Of a stretch of 64,000 nt of DNA, positions 42,616 to 51,931 are shown piece after piece (positions within the stretch are counted from its first letter, which is position 1; every line of letters begins with the position of its first letter). A model generated the notes under the pieces. The model saw nothing but the letters and a program-made list of their open reading frames with translations, did not search any database and was not told the origin of the DNA. The DNA comes from Hymenobacter baengnokdamensis (GTDB taxonomy: Bacteria > Bacteroidota > Bacteroidia > Cytophagales > Hymenobacteraceae). The position numbers and the translations under genes are program-made. The DNA lies in contig NZ_CP044285.1 of NCBI RefSeq assembly GCF_008728635.1, forward strand, positions 992,001 to 1,056,000. The letters are read 5' to 3'.

Positions 42616-43074
42616 TTAGGCGCTCATTTTTACGCGCACGGCGGTCGGGCCTTTCTGGCCGGGCTCCACCTCAAACGTTACTTTGTTGCCTTCCAGCAGC
42701 TGCAAGCCGTTGAGGGCGTTGGCGTGCACAAAAATGCTTTCCTGGCTCGCTGCGTCCTTGATAAAGCCGTAGCCCTTCGAGTTGTTGAAGAACGTGACGG
42801 TGCCGGTGCGGACAACGTCTTCCGGCTCGCGGTCTTCCTGCTTGGGCACATTCACCAGAATGTCCTCCACGTTGATTTCCTTCTTTTTACGGGTCGGGTC
42901 GGGCGGGGTCGAGGTAATATTGCCGTTTTCGTCCACGTAGGCAAACATCTCTTCGAGGCTCGAGTCCTTCTTGTTGGCCTGGCGCTCTTCGCGGCGCTCA
43001 GCCTTTTCCTGCTGCTTTTTCTGCCGCTTCTTCTCGTTTTCTTTCTTACTGAAACTTTCTTGCGCTCTGGCCAT
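42616..43074 (-). CDS. Cold-shock domain protein with charged N-terminal extension
   Basis: 152 residues from the ATG at 43074; an ATG 12 codons upstream is less likely. The C-terminal about 65 residues are a cold-shock domain: RTGTVTFFNNSKGYGFIKD (RNP-1 KGYGFI) and SIFVHANAL (RNP-2 FVHA). The N-terminal 85 residues are extremely Lys/Glu/Gln/Arg-rich (SKKENEKKRQKKQQEKAERR), then DPTRKKKEINVEDILVNVPK. Such extended CSPs are common in Bacteroidota and bind single-stranded nucleic acid, probably as RNA chaperones. It is encoded alone. Confidence 0.92.
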   Translation of the reverse strand: MARAQESFSKKENEKKRQKKQQEKAERREERQANKKDSSLEEMFAYVDENGNITSTPPDPTRKKKEINVEDILVNVPKQEDREPEDVVRTGTVTFFNNSKGYGFIKDAASQESIFVHANALNGLQLLEGNKVTFEVEPGQKGPTAVRVKMSA

Positions 43075-43186
43075 AGGGGGGTAATGAGGATTTCGGTTGC
43101 TGGGCGGCATGAAACTACTGCCAATATAGGGAGCAACAGACTATGTTAGAACCACCTCGCACCGGAATAAGTCCCGAAATTACTCG

Positions 43187-43801
43187 TTAATTTTTGAAAA
43201 AACCCGCAACCTCCCGGCTGGCGCCCGGCGCAAGGTCGCCGAGCAGGGTTTCGCCTACCCGCACGCGCACCAGCCGCAGCGTTGGGAAGCCTACGGCGGC
43301 GGTCATTTTGCGTACCTGCCGGTACTTGCCTTCGGTAAGAACAATACTCACCCAGCTGGTGGGGCCGTGGCGGTCGTCGCGGATGCGCCGGGCACGCGGC
43401 GGCAGGTCGGGGCTGGCTGCCAGCAGGCGCGCCTGCCCCGGCAGCGTGCGGTAAGGCTGCCCGTGAAGGCTGATATCGACGCCGTTGCGCAGTTGCTCCA
43501 GGGCTTCGGGCGTGAGCTGGCCATCAACTTGAGCGTAGTATTCTTTCTCGATGTGGCGGCTGCGCACCTGCTCGCTCACGCGGCCGTCGGTGGTGAGCAG
43601 CAGCAGCCCCTCGCTGTCTTCGTCGAGCCGGCCGATGGCCATGGTGCCGGGCGGAAAGTCGCCCAGCTCGCCCAAAAAGTGCTTCTTTTTTACTTCCTTG
43701 GCAAACTCGCTGGTAAACTGGCTGAGGTAGCCGTAGGGCTTGTGCAGTAAAAAGTGGCGGTGGGGCAGCTCGGCAGCGCAAGGCAGCAGTAGTTCGGACA
43801 C
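43187..43801 (-). CDS. rluE: rRNA pseudouridine synthase, RsuA/RluE family
   Basis: 204 residues. The start HFLLHKPYGYLSQFTSE is the RluE-type entry. The catalytic Asp60 is in IGRLDEDSEGLLLLTTDG. The end has GKYRQVRKMTAAVGFPTLRLVRVRVG. There is no N-terminal S4 domain, as in RluE, which modifies 23S rRNA at one uridine. The exact target position in this organism is inferred from the family. It is transcribed away from the following SDR gene. Confidence 0.9.
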   Translation of the reverse strand: MSELLLPCAAELPHRHFLLHKPYGYLSQFTSEFAKEVKKKHFLGELGDFPPGTMAIGRLDEDSEGLLLLTTDGRVSEQVRSRHIEKEYYAQVDGQLTPEALEQLRNGVDISLHGQPYRTLPGQARLLAASPDLPPRARRIRDDRHGPTSWVSIVLTEGKYRQVRKMTAAVGFPTLRLVRVRVGETLLGDLAPGASREVAGFFKN

Positions 43802-43920
43802 GGGTAAGCAGGAAAAGGCCGCCGCAAAGAACCGGCTTTTTAGCCAACAGTCCGGCTGGCCGGTAACCCGCGTAGCGCCCGGCCGTTAAGCCAATTTTCA
43901 CTAAAGCGCTTAGGTATAGC

Positions 43921-44790
43921 ATGTCTGACAAGCCCTCACTATTTCCGCCCCAGCACCAGGATGCCGGGGCTGGTCATCCCGGCCTCGAATACAAGATGAC
44001 GCCCGAGCCCGAGCATATTCGGGCTGGTTATAAGGGCGCCGACAAGCTACTGGGCAAAGCGGCGCTCATCACGGGGGGCGACTCGGGTATCGGGCGGGCC
44101 GTGGCGGTGCATTTTGCTCGCGAAGGAGCCGACGTGGCTATCGTGTACACGCCTGGCGAGCAGCAGGATGCTGAAAAAACCCAGCAGCTGGTGCAGGCCG
44201 AAGGCCGCCGCTGCCTGCTGCTGCCCGGCAATCTCAAGCAGCCCGCTTTTTGCGACGAAGTAGTGACGCGGACCGTAACCGAATATGGCAAATTGGATAT
44301 ATTGGTCAATAATGCCGCCGAGCAAAACTGGCACGACTCGCTCGAAGAAATTACGGATGATGAGCTGGACAGCATTTTCAACCTCAACATCATTGCCATG
44401 TTCCGCACTACGCGGGCCGCGCTCAAGCATCTGAAGGAGGGCGCGGCCATCATCAATACTACTTCGGTGAATGCCTACAAAGGCAACGAGCAGCTTCTGG
44501 ACTATACCTCCACCAAGGGCGCTATCGAAGGCTTCACGCGGGCCTTGTCGCTGCAGCTCATCAAGAAGGGCATACGGGTAAACTCGGTCGCGCCGGGGCC
44601 TATCTGGACGCCGTTCGTAACGGGTGCGGGGCTGCTCAAGCTGCCGATGTTTGGCCACGACGTGCCGATGGGGCGCGCCGGCCAGCCTTCCGAAGTAGCC
44701 CCCGCCTATGTATTTCTGGCGTCGGAAGATGCCTCTTACTTTTCGGGCCAGACGCTGCACCCCAACGGTGGCTCAGTGGTAAACGGGTAA
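43921..44790 (+). CDS. SDR family oxidoreductase (YdaD/YhxC-like)
   Basis: 289 residues, with an N-terminal extension of about 45 residues typical of the YdaD/YhxC-like SDRs (LFPPQHQDAGAGHPGLEYKM). The NAD(P) site is TGGDSGIGRA (from Thr51). The catalytic residues are Ser182, Tyr195 and Lys199 (DYTSTKGAI). The C-terminus has VAPGPIWTPF and FSGQTLHPNGG. The substrate is unknown; relatives are induced by general stress. Cytoplasmic, encoded alone. Confidence 0.93.
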   Translation: MSDKPSLFPPQHQDAGAGHPGLEYKMTPEPEHIRAGYKGADKLLGKAALITGGDSGIGRAVAVHFAREGADVAIVYTPGEQQDAEKTQQLVQAEGRRCLLLPGNLKQPAFCDEVVTRTVTEYGKLDILVNNAAEQNWHDSLEEITDDELDSIFNLNIIAMFRTTRAALKHLKEGAAIINTTSVNAYKGNEQLLDYTSTKGAIEGFTRALSLQLIKKGIRVNSVAPGPIWTPFVTGAGLLKLPMFGHDVPMGRAGQPSEVAPAYVFLASEDASYFSGQTLHPNGGSVVNG

Positions 44791-44915
44791 GCAGCCTGGA
44801 ACTGCCCGATGTTTGATTGCCAGCGCTTTGTATAAGAGCTGGCAACATCGTTTCCCAGGAGCGCGTATGAGGTGCCAGGTGCTGAAAAAACCGCACTGTA
44901 TTTCGTGCTAAACTA

Positions 44916-45593
44916 ATGAACTCCAACCTTCTTTTACTGGCTGCGGCCGCTTCTTTCGCCTTTGCTTCCTGCACGCAGGAAAAGAAAACCGAAACCACCG
45001 ACACCACGGCCGTGCCTGGTAGCGCCACCCAAACCACGACCACCACGACAACTACCGTTGACACCACTGCCTACCGCGCCAGCGCCGACCAGCTGGCCGA
45101 CCGGGTAGCGGCCGACCTGCGCACGAGCGATGCGGCCGCCAAAGCCCGCTTGCAGCAGATTTATTACAACCGGGGCCGTGCCCTGCGCGACATTGACAGC
45201 CGCTACACTGCCGACACCACGGGCCGCTATGCCGCCGTGAAAGCTGCCAACGACCGTACCACTACCGAGGTAAAAACCGTGGTAACCGACCCCACTGCCT
45301 ACCGCACGTACACCGACAACCAGGGCAACTATTACGCTGGTCCTTACACTACTACCGCCACCACTACTACCACCACAACCACTACTGCCCGCCCCGTGGT
45401 GCATACCAGCGTGGGCCAGGGCTCGGGAGTGAAAAAGGTGGAGAACAAAGACGATAGCCACAAGGTGAAGTACGAGAACGGCGCCAAAATCAAGCGCCAC
45501 GGCGATGGCTCGGTGAAAATCAAGGAAGCCAATGGCACCAAGATTATCATCGACAAGAATGGTCACCGCACGGTGAAGAAAAGCATTCTGTAA
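44916..45593 (+). CDS. Thr-rich lipoprotein of unknown function
   Basis: 225 residues. The signal MNSNLLLLAAAASFAFASC is a lipobox type. Two polythreonine tracts occur (about 39-47 and 148-158). Between them is a helical segment with DQLADRVAADLRTSDAAAKARLQQIYYNRGRALRDI, reminiscent of small Bacteroidota proteins with DUF4168-like helices; no assignment is claimed. The C-terminal 60 residues are Lys/Gly-rich (KVKYENGAKIKRHGDGSVKI) with short repeated strands of the K-x-K-x-x-x-G type. It is probably cell-surface or periplasmic. A terminator follows. Confidence 0.75.
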   Translation: MNSNLLLLAAAASFAFASCTQEKKTETTDTTAVPGSATQTTTTTTTTVDTTAYRASADQLADRVAADLRTSDAAAKARLQQIYYNRGRALRDIDSRYTADTTGRYAAVKAANDRTTTEVKTVVTDPTAYRTYTDNQGNYYAGPYTTTATTTTTTTTTARPVVHTSVGQGSGVKKVENKDDSHKVKYENGAKIKRHGDGSVKIKEANGTKIIIDKNGHRTVKKSIL

Positions 45594-45612
45594 GCTAAAC
45601 GCTTTGCTATGT

Positions 45613-45644
45613 AAAAGCCCGCTTCCTGACGGAGGCGGGCTTTT
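45613..45644 (+). terminator. Intrinsic terminator
   Basis: AAAAGCCCGC and GCGGGCTTTT flank a 12-base loop just after the Thr-rich lipoprotein gene. Confidence 0.85.
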
Positions 45645-45743
45645 GTATGCGCGTGGCTTGCGGCGGACAGCCTGGGTACGTACCTTTCAGCTTTCCGGCC
45701 GGCCGGGCCCACTGCCGGGCCAGGGCCCGTAGCCGGCTTGGGT

Positions 45744-47210
45744 ATGATGTCTGCTGGCACCCTGACTACCAACGCGTTTGCTTCTGAGCAGGCTGAGTCG
45801 GCACCCAATCGGTTTGCCGCGGAGTTTGCCGCCTTGCGGGCGCAGGCCCCTGCTTTGCGGGCCGCCGATGTAAGCGCTCGCCGCCAGCGCCTGGGCCGGC
45901 TGGCCGACTGGCTGCTGACTCATCGTCAGGATATTCAGAATTCCTTATATTCGGACTTTAAAAAGCCGCCGGAGGAAGCCGACCTTACCGAAATCTGGCC
46001 TTCGCTGACGGAGGCCCGGCATACCAGCCAGCAGCTGAAAAAATGGCTGGCTCCGCAGGCCGTGGGCACGCCCATGGCCTTGTTGGGTACGCGGGGCTGG
46101 GTGCAGGTCGAGCCCAAGGGCGTAGTGCTCATTATTGCGCCTTGGAACTATCCGTTTTACCTGGCTATCGACCCGCTGGTGTCGGCCATCGCGGCCGGCA
46201 ACGCGGTAGTAATCAAGCCTGCCGAGCAAACGCCCGCCACCTCGGCGCTGCTGCGCCGGCTGTGCGAAGAGTTGTTTCCGCCCAACGAGGTGCTGGTGCT
46301 GGAAGGCGGCAAGGAAGTAGCTACCGAGCTGCTGCGCCTGCCCTGGAATCATATTTTCTTTACCGGCTCGCCGCAGATTGGGAAGATTGTGATGCGCGCC
46401 GCCGCCGAGCATCTGAGCGGCGTAACGCTGGAGCTGGGCGGCAAAAGCCCGGCCATTGTGGATGAAACCGCCAACCTGCGTGATGCGGCCGAAAAAATAG
46501 TCTGGGGGAAGTTTCTCAATGCCGGCCAGACCTGCGTGGCCCCCGACTACCTGCTGGTGCAGGAAAATGTGCAGGCTAAGTTATTGTATGAGATGCAGCA
46601 GGTTATCAGGCGCTACTATGGCCCTGATAACGAAGCTGTGAAAGCCTCGAAGTCGTTTGCCCGCATCGTCAATGCCCATCATTTTGCCCGCCTGGCCGCG
46701 CTGCTCGAAGATGCCGAAACCCGCGGGGCCACCGTGGCCCAGGGCGGCAGCGTAGACGAACGCGAGTGCTACATCGAGCCTACTATTCTTACCGATGTGC
46801 CAGCCGGCGCGGCCATTCTGGAAGAGGAGATATTTGGGCCGCTGCTGCCCATGCTCACCTTTCGTAGCCTGGCCGAAGCGGCTGCGTATGTCAACGCCCG
46901 GCTGCCGCCACTGGCGCAGTACGTATTCACGACCAGCGGCCCCAACCGCCGCTACCTGCTTGATAGCATCGCGGCCGGGGGAGCAGCAGTAAATGAGACA
47001 ATTATCCAGCTCGCCCACCCCGATTTGCCGTTTGGCGGCGTCGGCAACAGTGGCCTGGGTAAAGCGCACGGGCACGCAGGGTTTCTGGCGTTCAGCAACG
47101 AAAAAGCCGTATTGCGGCAGCGCGTGGGCTTCACGGGCATCAAGCAGTTTTACCCGCCCTATACTTCGCGGGTGCGGCAATTGTTGGGACTGCTGCTCAG
47201 GTATTTATAA
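45744..47210 (+). CDS. Aldehyde dehydrogenase (fatty-aldehyde type)
   Basis: 488 residues from the ATG at 45744. Family motifs are IIAPWNYPFYLAIDPLVSAI, IFFTGSPQIGKIVM, the base Glu230 in LELGGKSP and the nucleophile Cys264 in NAGQTCVAPDY. The truncated-N-terminus form with PPYTSRVRQLL at the end resembles class-3/ALDH3-like enzymes (AlkH/YwdH), which oxidise medium- or long-chain aldehydes. The C-terminus may touch the membrane (LLGLLLRYL). A short-chain dehydrogenase follows about 70 bases later, in the same direction. Confidence 0.94.
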   Translation: MMSAGTLTTNAFASEQAESAPNRFAAEFAALRAQAPALRAADVSARRQRLGRLADWLLTHRQDIQNSLYSDFKKPPEEADLTEIWPSLTEARHTSQQLKKWLAPQAVGTPMALLGTRGWVQVEPKGVVLIIAPWNYPFYLAIDPLVSAIAAGNAVVIKPAEQTPATSALLRRLCEELFPPNEVLVLEGGKEVATELLRLPWNHIFFTGSPQIGKIVMRAAAEHLSGVTLELGGKSPAIVDETANLRDAAEKIVWGKFLNAGQTCVAPDYLLVQENVQAKLLYEMQQVIRRYYGPDNEAVKASKSFARIVNAHHFARLAALLEDAETRGATVAQGGSVDERECYIEPTILTDVPAGAAILEEEIFGPLLPMLTFRSLAEAAAYVNARLPPLAQYVFTTSGPNRRYLLDSIAAGGAAVNETIIQLAHPDLPFGGVGNSGLGKAHGHAGFLAFSNEKAVLRQRVGFTGIKQFYPPYTSRVRQLLGLLLRYL

Positions 47211-47276
47211 ATCGACTACGCCGAGGCAGCTGCGGCCTGCCGGCGTTACTTGCGCGGGCCGCCGGTATCTTGCCTT

Positions 47277-48065
47277 ATGAGTTTTGCTAAGCAGGTAGTT
47301 TGGATAACGGGCGCTTCATCGGGTATCGGTGAGGCCATAGCCATGGACCTGGCGGGGCAGGGTGCCCGGCTGGTGCTTTCGGCCCGCAAGGAGGCGGAGC
47401 TACGCCGCGTGCAGGCCGCCTGTGCCCCGGCCGAAGTGCTGGTGCTACCCCTCGACCTTAGTGAGCCCGCGGTTTTTGAAGCTGCGGTGGCAACGGTGTG
47501 GGCTCATTACGGCCGGCTCGATGTGCTGGTGCACGCGGGGGGCATTAGCCAGCGGGCGCTGGCCCTGGAAACTACCCTGGCCGTAGACCGCCGCCTGATG
47601 GAAGTTAACTATTTTGGCACCGTGGGCCTTACCAAAGCGGCCTTGCCCCGGCTACTGACACAAAATTCTGGGCAAGTGGTGGTTATCAGTAGCCTGGTGG
47701 GCAAATTTGGTACGCCTTACCGGAGTGCCTACGCGGCTTCCAAGCACGCGCTGCATGGCTTTTTCGACTCACTGCGCGCCGAACTGGCCGGCACGGGCAT
47801 CACGATTACCATTATCTGCCCCGGCTTTATCCATACCAGCGTGTCGGTAAATGCGCTGGCCGGCAACGGCGAGCCCCTGGGTACCATGGACGCGGCTACG
47901 GCCGGCGGCATGGCCCCGGCTGAGTTTGCCCGTCGCGCCGTGCGAGCCATCAGGCAAGGTGTAAGCGAAATCAATATCGGCGGCCGCGAAACCTACGGAG
48001 TGGTGATAAAGCGCTGGCTGCCAAGCGCTTTTGAGAAGCTGCTGCCCAGGGCGCGGGTGCGGTAG
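47277..48065 (+). CDS. SDR family oxidoreductase (DHRS7-like)
   Basis: 262 residues from the ATG at 47277, which opens the NAD(P)-binding TGASSGIGEA at residue 11. The active site is Ser139 with Tyr152 and Lys156 (YAASKHALHGF). The substrate segment CPGFIHTSVSVNAL follows. The group of DHRS7-like SDRs is implied by IISSLVGKFGTPYRSAYAAS-type features. A weak TATCTTGC box at 47266-47273 would make a nearly leaderless mRNA; cotranscription with the aldehyde dehydrogenase is also possible. Confidence 0.93.
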   Translation: MSFAKQVVWITGASSGIGEAIAMDLAGQGARLVLSARKEAELRRVQAACAPAEVLVLPLDLSEPAVFEAAVATVWAHYGRLDVLVHAGGISQRALALETTLAVDRRLMEVNYFGTVGLTKAALPRLLTQNSGQVVVISSLVGKFGTPYRSAYAASKHALHGFFDSLRAELAGTGITITIICPGFIHTSVSVNALAGNGEPLGTMDAATAGGMAPAEFARRAVRAIRQGVSEINIGGRETYGVVIKRWLPSAFEKLLPRARVR

Positions 48066-48106
48066 GGAGGGTGGGTTACATAAGGAAGCAGGTGGTATGA
48101 AAGCGT

Positions 48107-48787
48107 ATGGAAGCGCTACTTAAACCCATTTACTGCTTGCTCCTGCTAGCCCTGCTCACTGGCTGCGATGAGAACCCCGTGGAAGTGAATTTCGCCCGGC
48201 CTTTTCCGGCCAACGAGGCCGACGCGGCAGGTTTTTTGCCTCGCCACCAAGGGCGCTACGTGTTAGCCGAAGATACGGCCTATGCAATTTTTATATCTAA
48301 TAAACAGATAATCAGACATGCCTCAATGACAGTTGGAATACCGGCTGCCAGGCTGGATTCGCTGGGGCTGCCCCGGCGGGAGGGCCTAGCCATTGGGCAT
48401 AACGGCGAGCATTTTCAAATACTGGCCCTGACTTCTGACTCTTGCCACCTGCGCTGGACAGCACACGATACGTTAGTGCAGCTGAGCGGGGCTAAAGCCG
48501 TTCACCTGCGTCGCTACCGGGGCTGGTACTACCTAAGTGCTCCCGCCGATTCGGGGCGCTGGGAGGTAGAGCGCATAGGTGTGGTGGGCCGACAGCTTTA
48601 TTGGCAGATGTTCAATTGCGATAGCTTACGTATCCGTGCGTTGCCGCCAAGTATTCTACAATTGAAACGCGCGACAGCCCGACTAATTTTTACTCTCAAC
48701 CCTGGTCCTGGCTCAGCTACACGCCAGGTAAATAGCTACGCCGGCCTGTGGTTGATGAAAGGAGACTATCTGCGTAAAGAAGAGTAG
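48107..48787 (+). CDS. Lipoprotein of unknown function
   Basis: 226 residues. The signal MEALLKPIYCLLLLALLTGC has a lipobox Cys at residue 20. The mature protein has FARPFPANEADAAGFLPRHQGRY, a segment that I associate with Bacteroidota lipoproteins of unknown role, followed by alternating strands. A beta-rich C-terminal part contains Trp/Tyr pairs. No known domain or active site is recognised. The first stretch of about 60 codons is less GC-rich than its surroundings around 48270-48330. Confidence 0.7.
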   Translation: MEALLKPIYCLLLLALLTGCDENPVEVNFARPFPANEADAAGFLPRHQGRYVLAEDTAYAIFISNKQIIRHASMTVGIPAARLDSLGLPRREGLAIGHNGEHFQILALTSDSCHLRWTAHDTLVQLSGAKAVHLRRYRGWYYLSAPADSGRWEVERIGVVGRQLYWQMFNCDSLRIRALPPSILQLKRATARLIFTLNPGPGSATRQVNSYAGLWLMKGDYLRKEE

Positions 48788-48798
48788 TAGACAACTAC

Positions 48799-49212
48799 CT
48801 AATGATGCAGCATCTCAGCCTGAATCTGCGGCTGCTTGGCTTTAAGCTGCTGATATGTCGCCGGGCCGAGAATCTGGCGCAGCTGCTTGTCGGACGACGC
48901 ATTGATGTGAGCCAGGGCAGCATTAAGCTGGGGCGACTGGGCCGGGTACTGCTTGCGGGCGGCATTCACCTGCTCCACGGTGGCGGCCAATACCTGGCGC
49001 ACTTTGGTAGTCTGATCGGGGCGCAGGTGCAGCACGGTCGTCATGGCGTCGGCAAGGTCGCGGGCGGCCGTGGGCGGCGTGGGCGAGTCGGTCGTGCGTA
49101 CGGGCTCGGTTACGGCGGCCGGGGTATCGTGGTGGCGGTGAAAGATAGCGCAGCTGGCGGTGGCCAGCAGGATAATGGCCAGCAACGGCCGCAGCGCGGA
49201 AAAAGAATACAT
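48799..49212 (-). CDS. Small periplasmic lipoprotein, Spy/CpxP-like helices
   Basis: 137 residues from the ATG at 49212. The signal MYSFSALRPLLAIILLATASC ends in a lipobox Cys. After a Thr/Pro linker comes a helical domain with LHLRPDQTTKVRQVLAATVEQVNAARKQ, then LGPATYQQLKAK. The L-x-L-x-x-x-Q rhythm recalls the LTxxQ helices of Spy/CpxP periplasmic proteins. Whether it senses or chaperones is unknown. It converges with the 48107 gene with almost no gap. Confidence 0.7.
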   Translation of the reverse strand: MYSFSALRPLLAIILLATASCAIFHRHHDTPAAVTEPVRTTDSPTPPTAARDLADAMTTVLHLRPDQTTKVRQVLAATVEQVNAARKQYPAQSPQLNAALAHINASSDKQLRQILGPATYQQLKAKQPQIQAEMLHH

Positions 49213-49267
49213 AGTGCGAAAGCCTGCCGGCAGATGGGGCATGGCCTTCAGTACGCAAAACGAGTGC

Positions 49268-49624
49268 TTAAGGTCGGGCAGCGGCTGGCGGTGACCAGTG
49301 ATGCCGCAGCTGGCGCTTTATTTTGCCGAAGCGGTGCTGCAGCTTGCGCTGTTCATAGCTGGAAGGCAACAGGCTGTCGAGCCGCGCCTCACTCGCCTGC
49401 TCGGCTTGCCGGAGGGCTTCACGCCGTGGCCGGCCGGCGAGCTTGCGGACTGCTTCGCGGCGCATGTGCTCCTGCACCAATATGCTATGCAGCCGGGCCC
49501 GGCGACGCTCGCCCATGCCTTGTAGAAAACCGTGCACCCCACCACCACAACTACCAAAAACCAGCAGGGCTACGAGCGTCGGCAAAAGCAGCTGGCCCTG
49601 AGTAAAGTAGGTGTAAGCTCTCAT
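49268..49624 (-). CDS. Small lipoprotein-like protein, basic and helical
   Basis: 118 residues from the ATG at 49624. The N-terminal segment LLLPTLVALLVFGSCGGG looks like a lipoprotein signal (Gly-Ser-Cys). The rest is Arg/Gln/Glu-rich and predicted helical (GERRRARLHSILVQEHMRREAVRKL) with a C-terminal basic tail. No family is recognised. It is followed, about 55 bases further on, by the 49212 gene in the same direction, so the two may share a transcript. Confidence 0.6.
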   Translation of the reverse strand: MRAYTYFTQGQLLLPTLVALLVFGSCGGGVHGFLQGMGERRRARLHSILVQEHMRREAVRKLAGRPRREALRQAEQASEARLDSLLPSSYEQRKLQHRFGKIKRQLRHHWSPPAAARP

Positions 49625-49848
49625 AAGGAAGAAAGTGCGGGGTGACAGCAGTTCGCTACTGTTACACCAATCTGATAATGAAACTATTAAGGAGGCCCAT
49701 GAAAAACCGGCAGTCCGCTCACAAATAGTCTTCCTAAACCGCCTCAATAGCTGCAAAAAGAAAGGCGAAGTATGTACGAAATGTTTCGTAATATATACGA
49801 CAAGCTTCGTACATTGCCTGGAAGGCGGTTTCAGCCCAAAATAGCGCC

Positions 49849-51843
49849 TTATTTCAGACCCTGCGCGGTGTAGTGCGCTAGCGCCATAATGGTGAGCATT
49901 GGGTTAACCCCGCTGCACGCCGGAAAGGCCGAGCCATCGGCCACGTACAAGCCTTGCACCTCAACCGTTTCGCCGGTGGGCCGCAGCGGGTGCGTGGCTG
50001 CCTGCCCGCCGAGGCGGCAGGTGCTCATCTGGTGGGCGCTATATAGTCCGAACCTATTGGGCTGCCAGCTCAGCCTGGGCAGCTGGGCCAGCAGCTCCGG
50101 GTTGTGGAGCAGGCCCGCGGTGGCGTGCAGCGTAGGCAGGGTGCCGTGGGGCAGATAAATAGTGTGTGCCCCGGCGGCCACGTGGATTTCGGCAGCGGCT
50201 TGCACCCCGGTCAGCATATTGCTGCGGTCGAAGGCCGATAGTTGATAATCAATGAGTGGCTTGCCCTGCTTGTCGATGCGCACCCGCCCGCCGTCGCGGT
50301 CGCGGGTGAGCACGATGAAGGAGCCCAGGTGGTCGGCAGCGCTCATCATCTGGCGGTGCTGCGCGCCGCTCTGCCAGGGCAGCACCATTGCCAGCAGGCC
50401 CGGATGCGTGGGCGGCGTTTCGAGCTTAACGCCGAAGTTGGTGCCGTGCAGCCGCGTAAAGGTATCGTTGACCACGCTCATGCTCGGGCCGTGCCACGAG
50501 TGCATGGCCTGCGCGTAGTGCGCGGCTACCGCCACCGTAGGGTGCAGGTGCAAGTGCTGCCCCAGGTGGGGGTGCCGCAGCCCCGAGCGCAGCAGCAGCG
50601 CGGGCGTCTGAATGGCCCCGCCCGCCACCACTACCCGCCGGGCCCGCACCGTAATGCGCACTGGCCGGCCATCGGCCGCAGTATGAATGGCTTCGGCGCC
50701 GGTAGCCCGGCCTGCCACGATGGTTACCCGCTCTACCCGCGTATCGGGCAGCAGGCGGGCGCCGTGCTCGGCGGCCGTGCGCAGGTAGGTGTTCAGCGTG
50801 CCTTGCTTGAGGCCGTAGGCATCGCCCAGGGTGGAGTAGCCCAGGGCCTTGAAGTGCGCCTCCGAGTCATCGACGCCCTTTTCATTGCGCGGAATAAGTC
50901 TGGTAGTCTGCCCCAGCCGGGCCGAGCCATCGAGAAGCGCCTGATTCTGGGCATTGTGGCGCGGGTAGTCGGTATTCACGCTCAGCGCCTGGGCCACGGC
51001 ATCAAGACTTTGGGCAAACTCAAAGCTGACGAACTGCGGGGCCGTGTGCTCAGTGGCCCATTCTTCGAGCACGTAGTCGGGGGTGCGAAACGCGCCGGCC
51101 CAGTTTACGGTGGTGCCGCCACCCAGGCAGGCCCCGGCCAGAATACCCACGCTGCCATCGCGGGTGGTGAGGGCGCCCCGGCTGTCGTAGAGGCTGCCCA
51201 GCATATCCACTTCGCGCTGCGTAAAGTCGCGCCCGTGGTAGTAGGGGCCGGCTTCCAGTACCAGTACCTCGTGGCCGGCCTGGGCCAACTCGCCGGCCAC
51301 CACGCCTCCCCCGGCCCCGGACCCAATCACCAGCACATCGCAGTCGTAAGTCGTATCGACGGTAGGGCCCAGGGGCTTAAGCGGGCGCTCAGGCAGCACG
51401 GGCGGGCCGCTGTCGGGCGGCAGCGCCGGGCCGGGGTAACCCAGCGCCGCCCAGGCCGGGTTGAGCGAGCCATCGGCCGGACTACCGCCGTAGTATAAAA
51501 ACGTGCAGAGCTTGCGCAACGCGTGAAATCCTTTGCGCAGCAGCGGCAGGCGTGAGGCGGCCCAGCTTTGCAGCAACTGCTCGCGCTGCGTCAGGCTCAG
51601 CGTCCGGAAGGGCCGCAGCGGTCCCCACCACGTAAGGCCTGCCACGGGCTGGTCCAGTAAATCAAGCAGTTGTCCAAACTCAGCCTGCGCGCCCAGGGGC
51701 TGCGCCCCGATGGCGGCCGTCAGCTTGGCGAGGTCTACCAGCGCCGAGCCGGGCGGCGGGCCGTCGGCCCCAGGGCCGGCCGGAATAAAGGTGTCGGCTA
51801 CGGCGCGCAGCGTGGCGGCGCGGGCAGGCGTGAGCGTAAACAT
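49849..51843 (-). CDS. GMC-family oxidoreductase with N-terminal helical domain
   Basis: 664 residues. The N-terminal about 150 residues (LTPARAATLRAVADTFIPAG onward) resemble the small subunit of gluconate 2-dehydrogenase-like proteins. The FAD-binding part starts at about 168 with CDVLVIGSGAGGGVVAGELA, and continues with GACLGGGTTVNWAGAFRTP. The C-terminal half has SAHQMSTCRLGG and DGSAFPACSGVNPMLTIMA, the GMC C-terminal signature with His/Asn candidates. Relatives oxidise long-chain alcohols or sugars. The fusion of both parts is like eukaryotic and bacterial long-chain-alcohol oxidases. No signal peptide. Confidence 0.9.
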   Translation of the reverse strand: MFTLTPARAATLRAVADTFIPAGPGADGPPPGSALVDLAKLTAAIGAQPLGAQAEFGQLLDLLDQPVAGLTWWGPLRPFRTLSLTQREQLLQSWAASRLPLLRKGFHALRKLCTFLYYGGSPADGSLNPAWAALGYPGPALPPDSGPPVLPERPLKPLGPTVDTTYDCDVLVIGSGAGGGVVAGELAQAGHEVLVLEAGPYYHGRDFTQREVDMLGSLYDSRGALTTRDGSVGILAGACLGGGTTVNWAGAFRTPDYVLEEWATEHTAPQFVSFEFAQSLDAVAQALSVNTDYPRHNAQNQALLDGSARLGQTTRLIPRNEKGVDDSEAHFKALGYSTLGDAYGLKQGTLNTYLRTAAEHGARLLPDTRVERVTIVAGRATGAEAIHTAADGRPVRITVRARRVVVAGGAIQTPALLLRSGLRHPHLGQHLHLHPTVAVAAHYAQAMHSWHGPSMSVVNDTFTRLHGTNFGVKLETPPTHPGLLAMVLPWQSGAQHRQMMSAADHLGSFIVLTRDRDGGRVRIDKQGKPLIDYQLSAFDRSNMLTGVQAAAEIHVAAGAHTIYLPHGTLPTLHATAGLLHNPELLAQLPRLSWQPNRFGLYSAHQMSTCRLGGQAATHPLRPTGETVEVQGLYVADGSAFPACSGVNPMLTIMALAHYTAQGLK

Positions 51844-51931
51844 TGGCGGGCAGGATAAGCGAGGCTACGGGCAGAGAATGCGGCGGAAAAGATAAGCAGC
51901 TTTTGCCGTAAGTAGTAGGCGTGCCGAGTAA

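Noticed and set aside
44916..45593. Polythreonine tracts as a sign of phase variation
   Set aside because: The Thr codons are mixed ACC/ACG/ACT/ACA, so the DNA is not a simple homopolymer or dinucleotide repeat that would slip.
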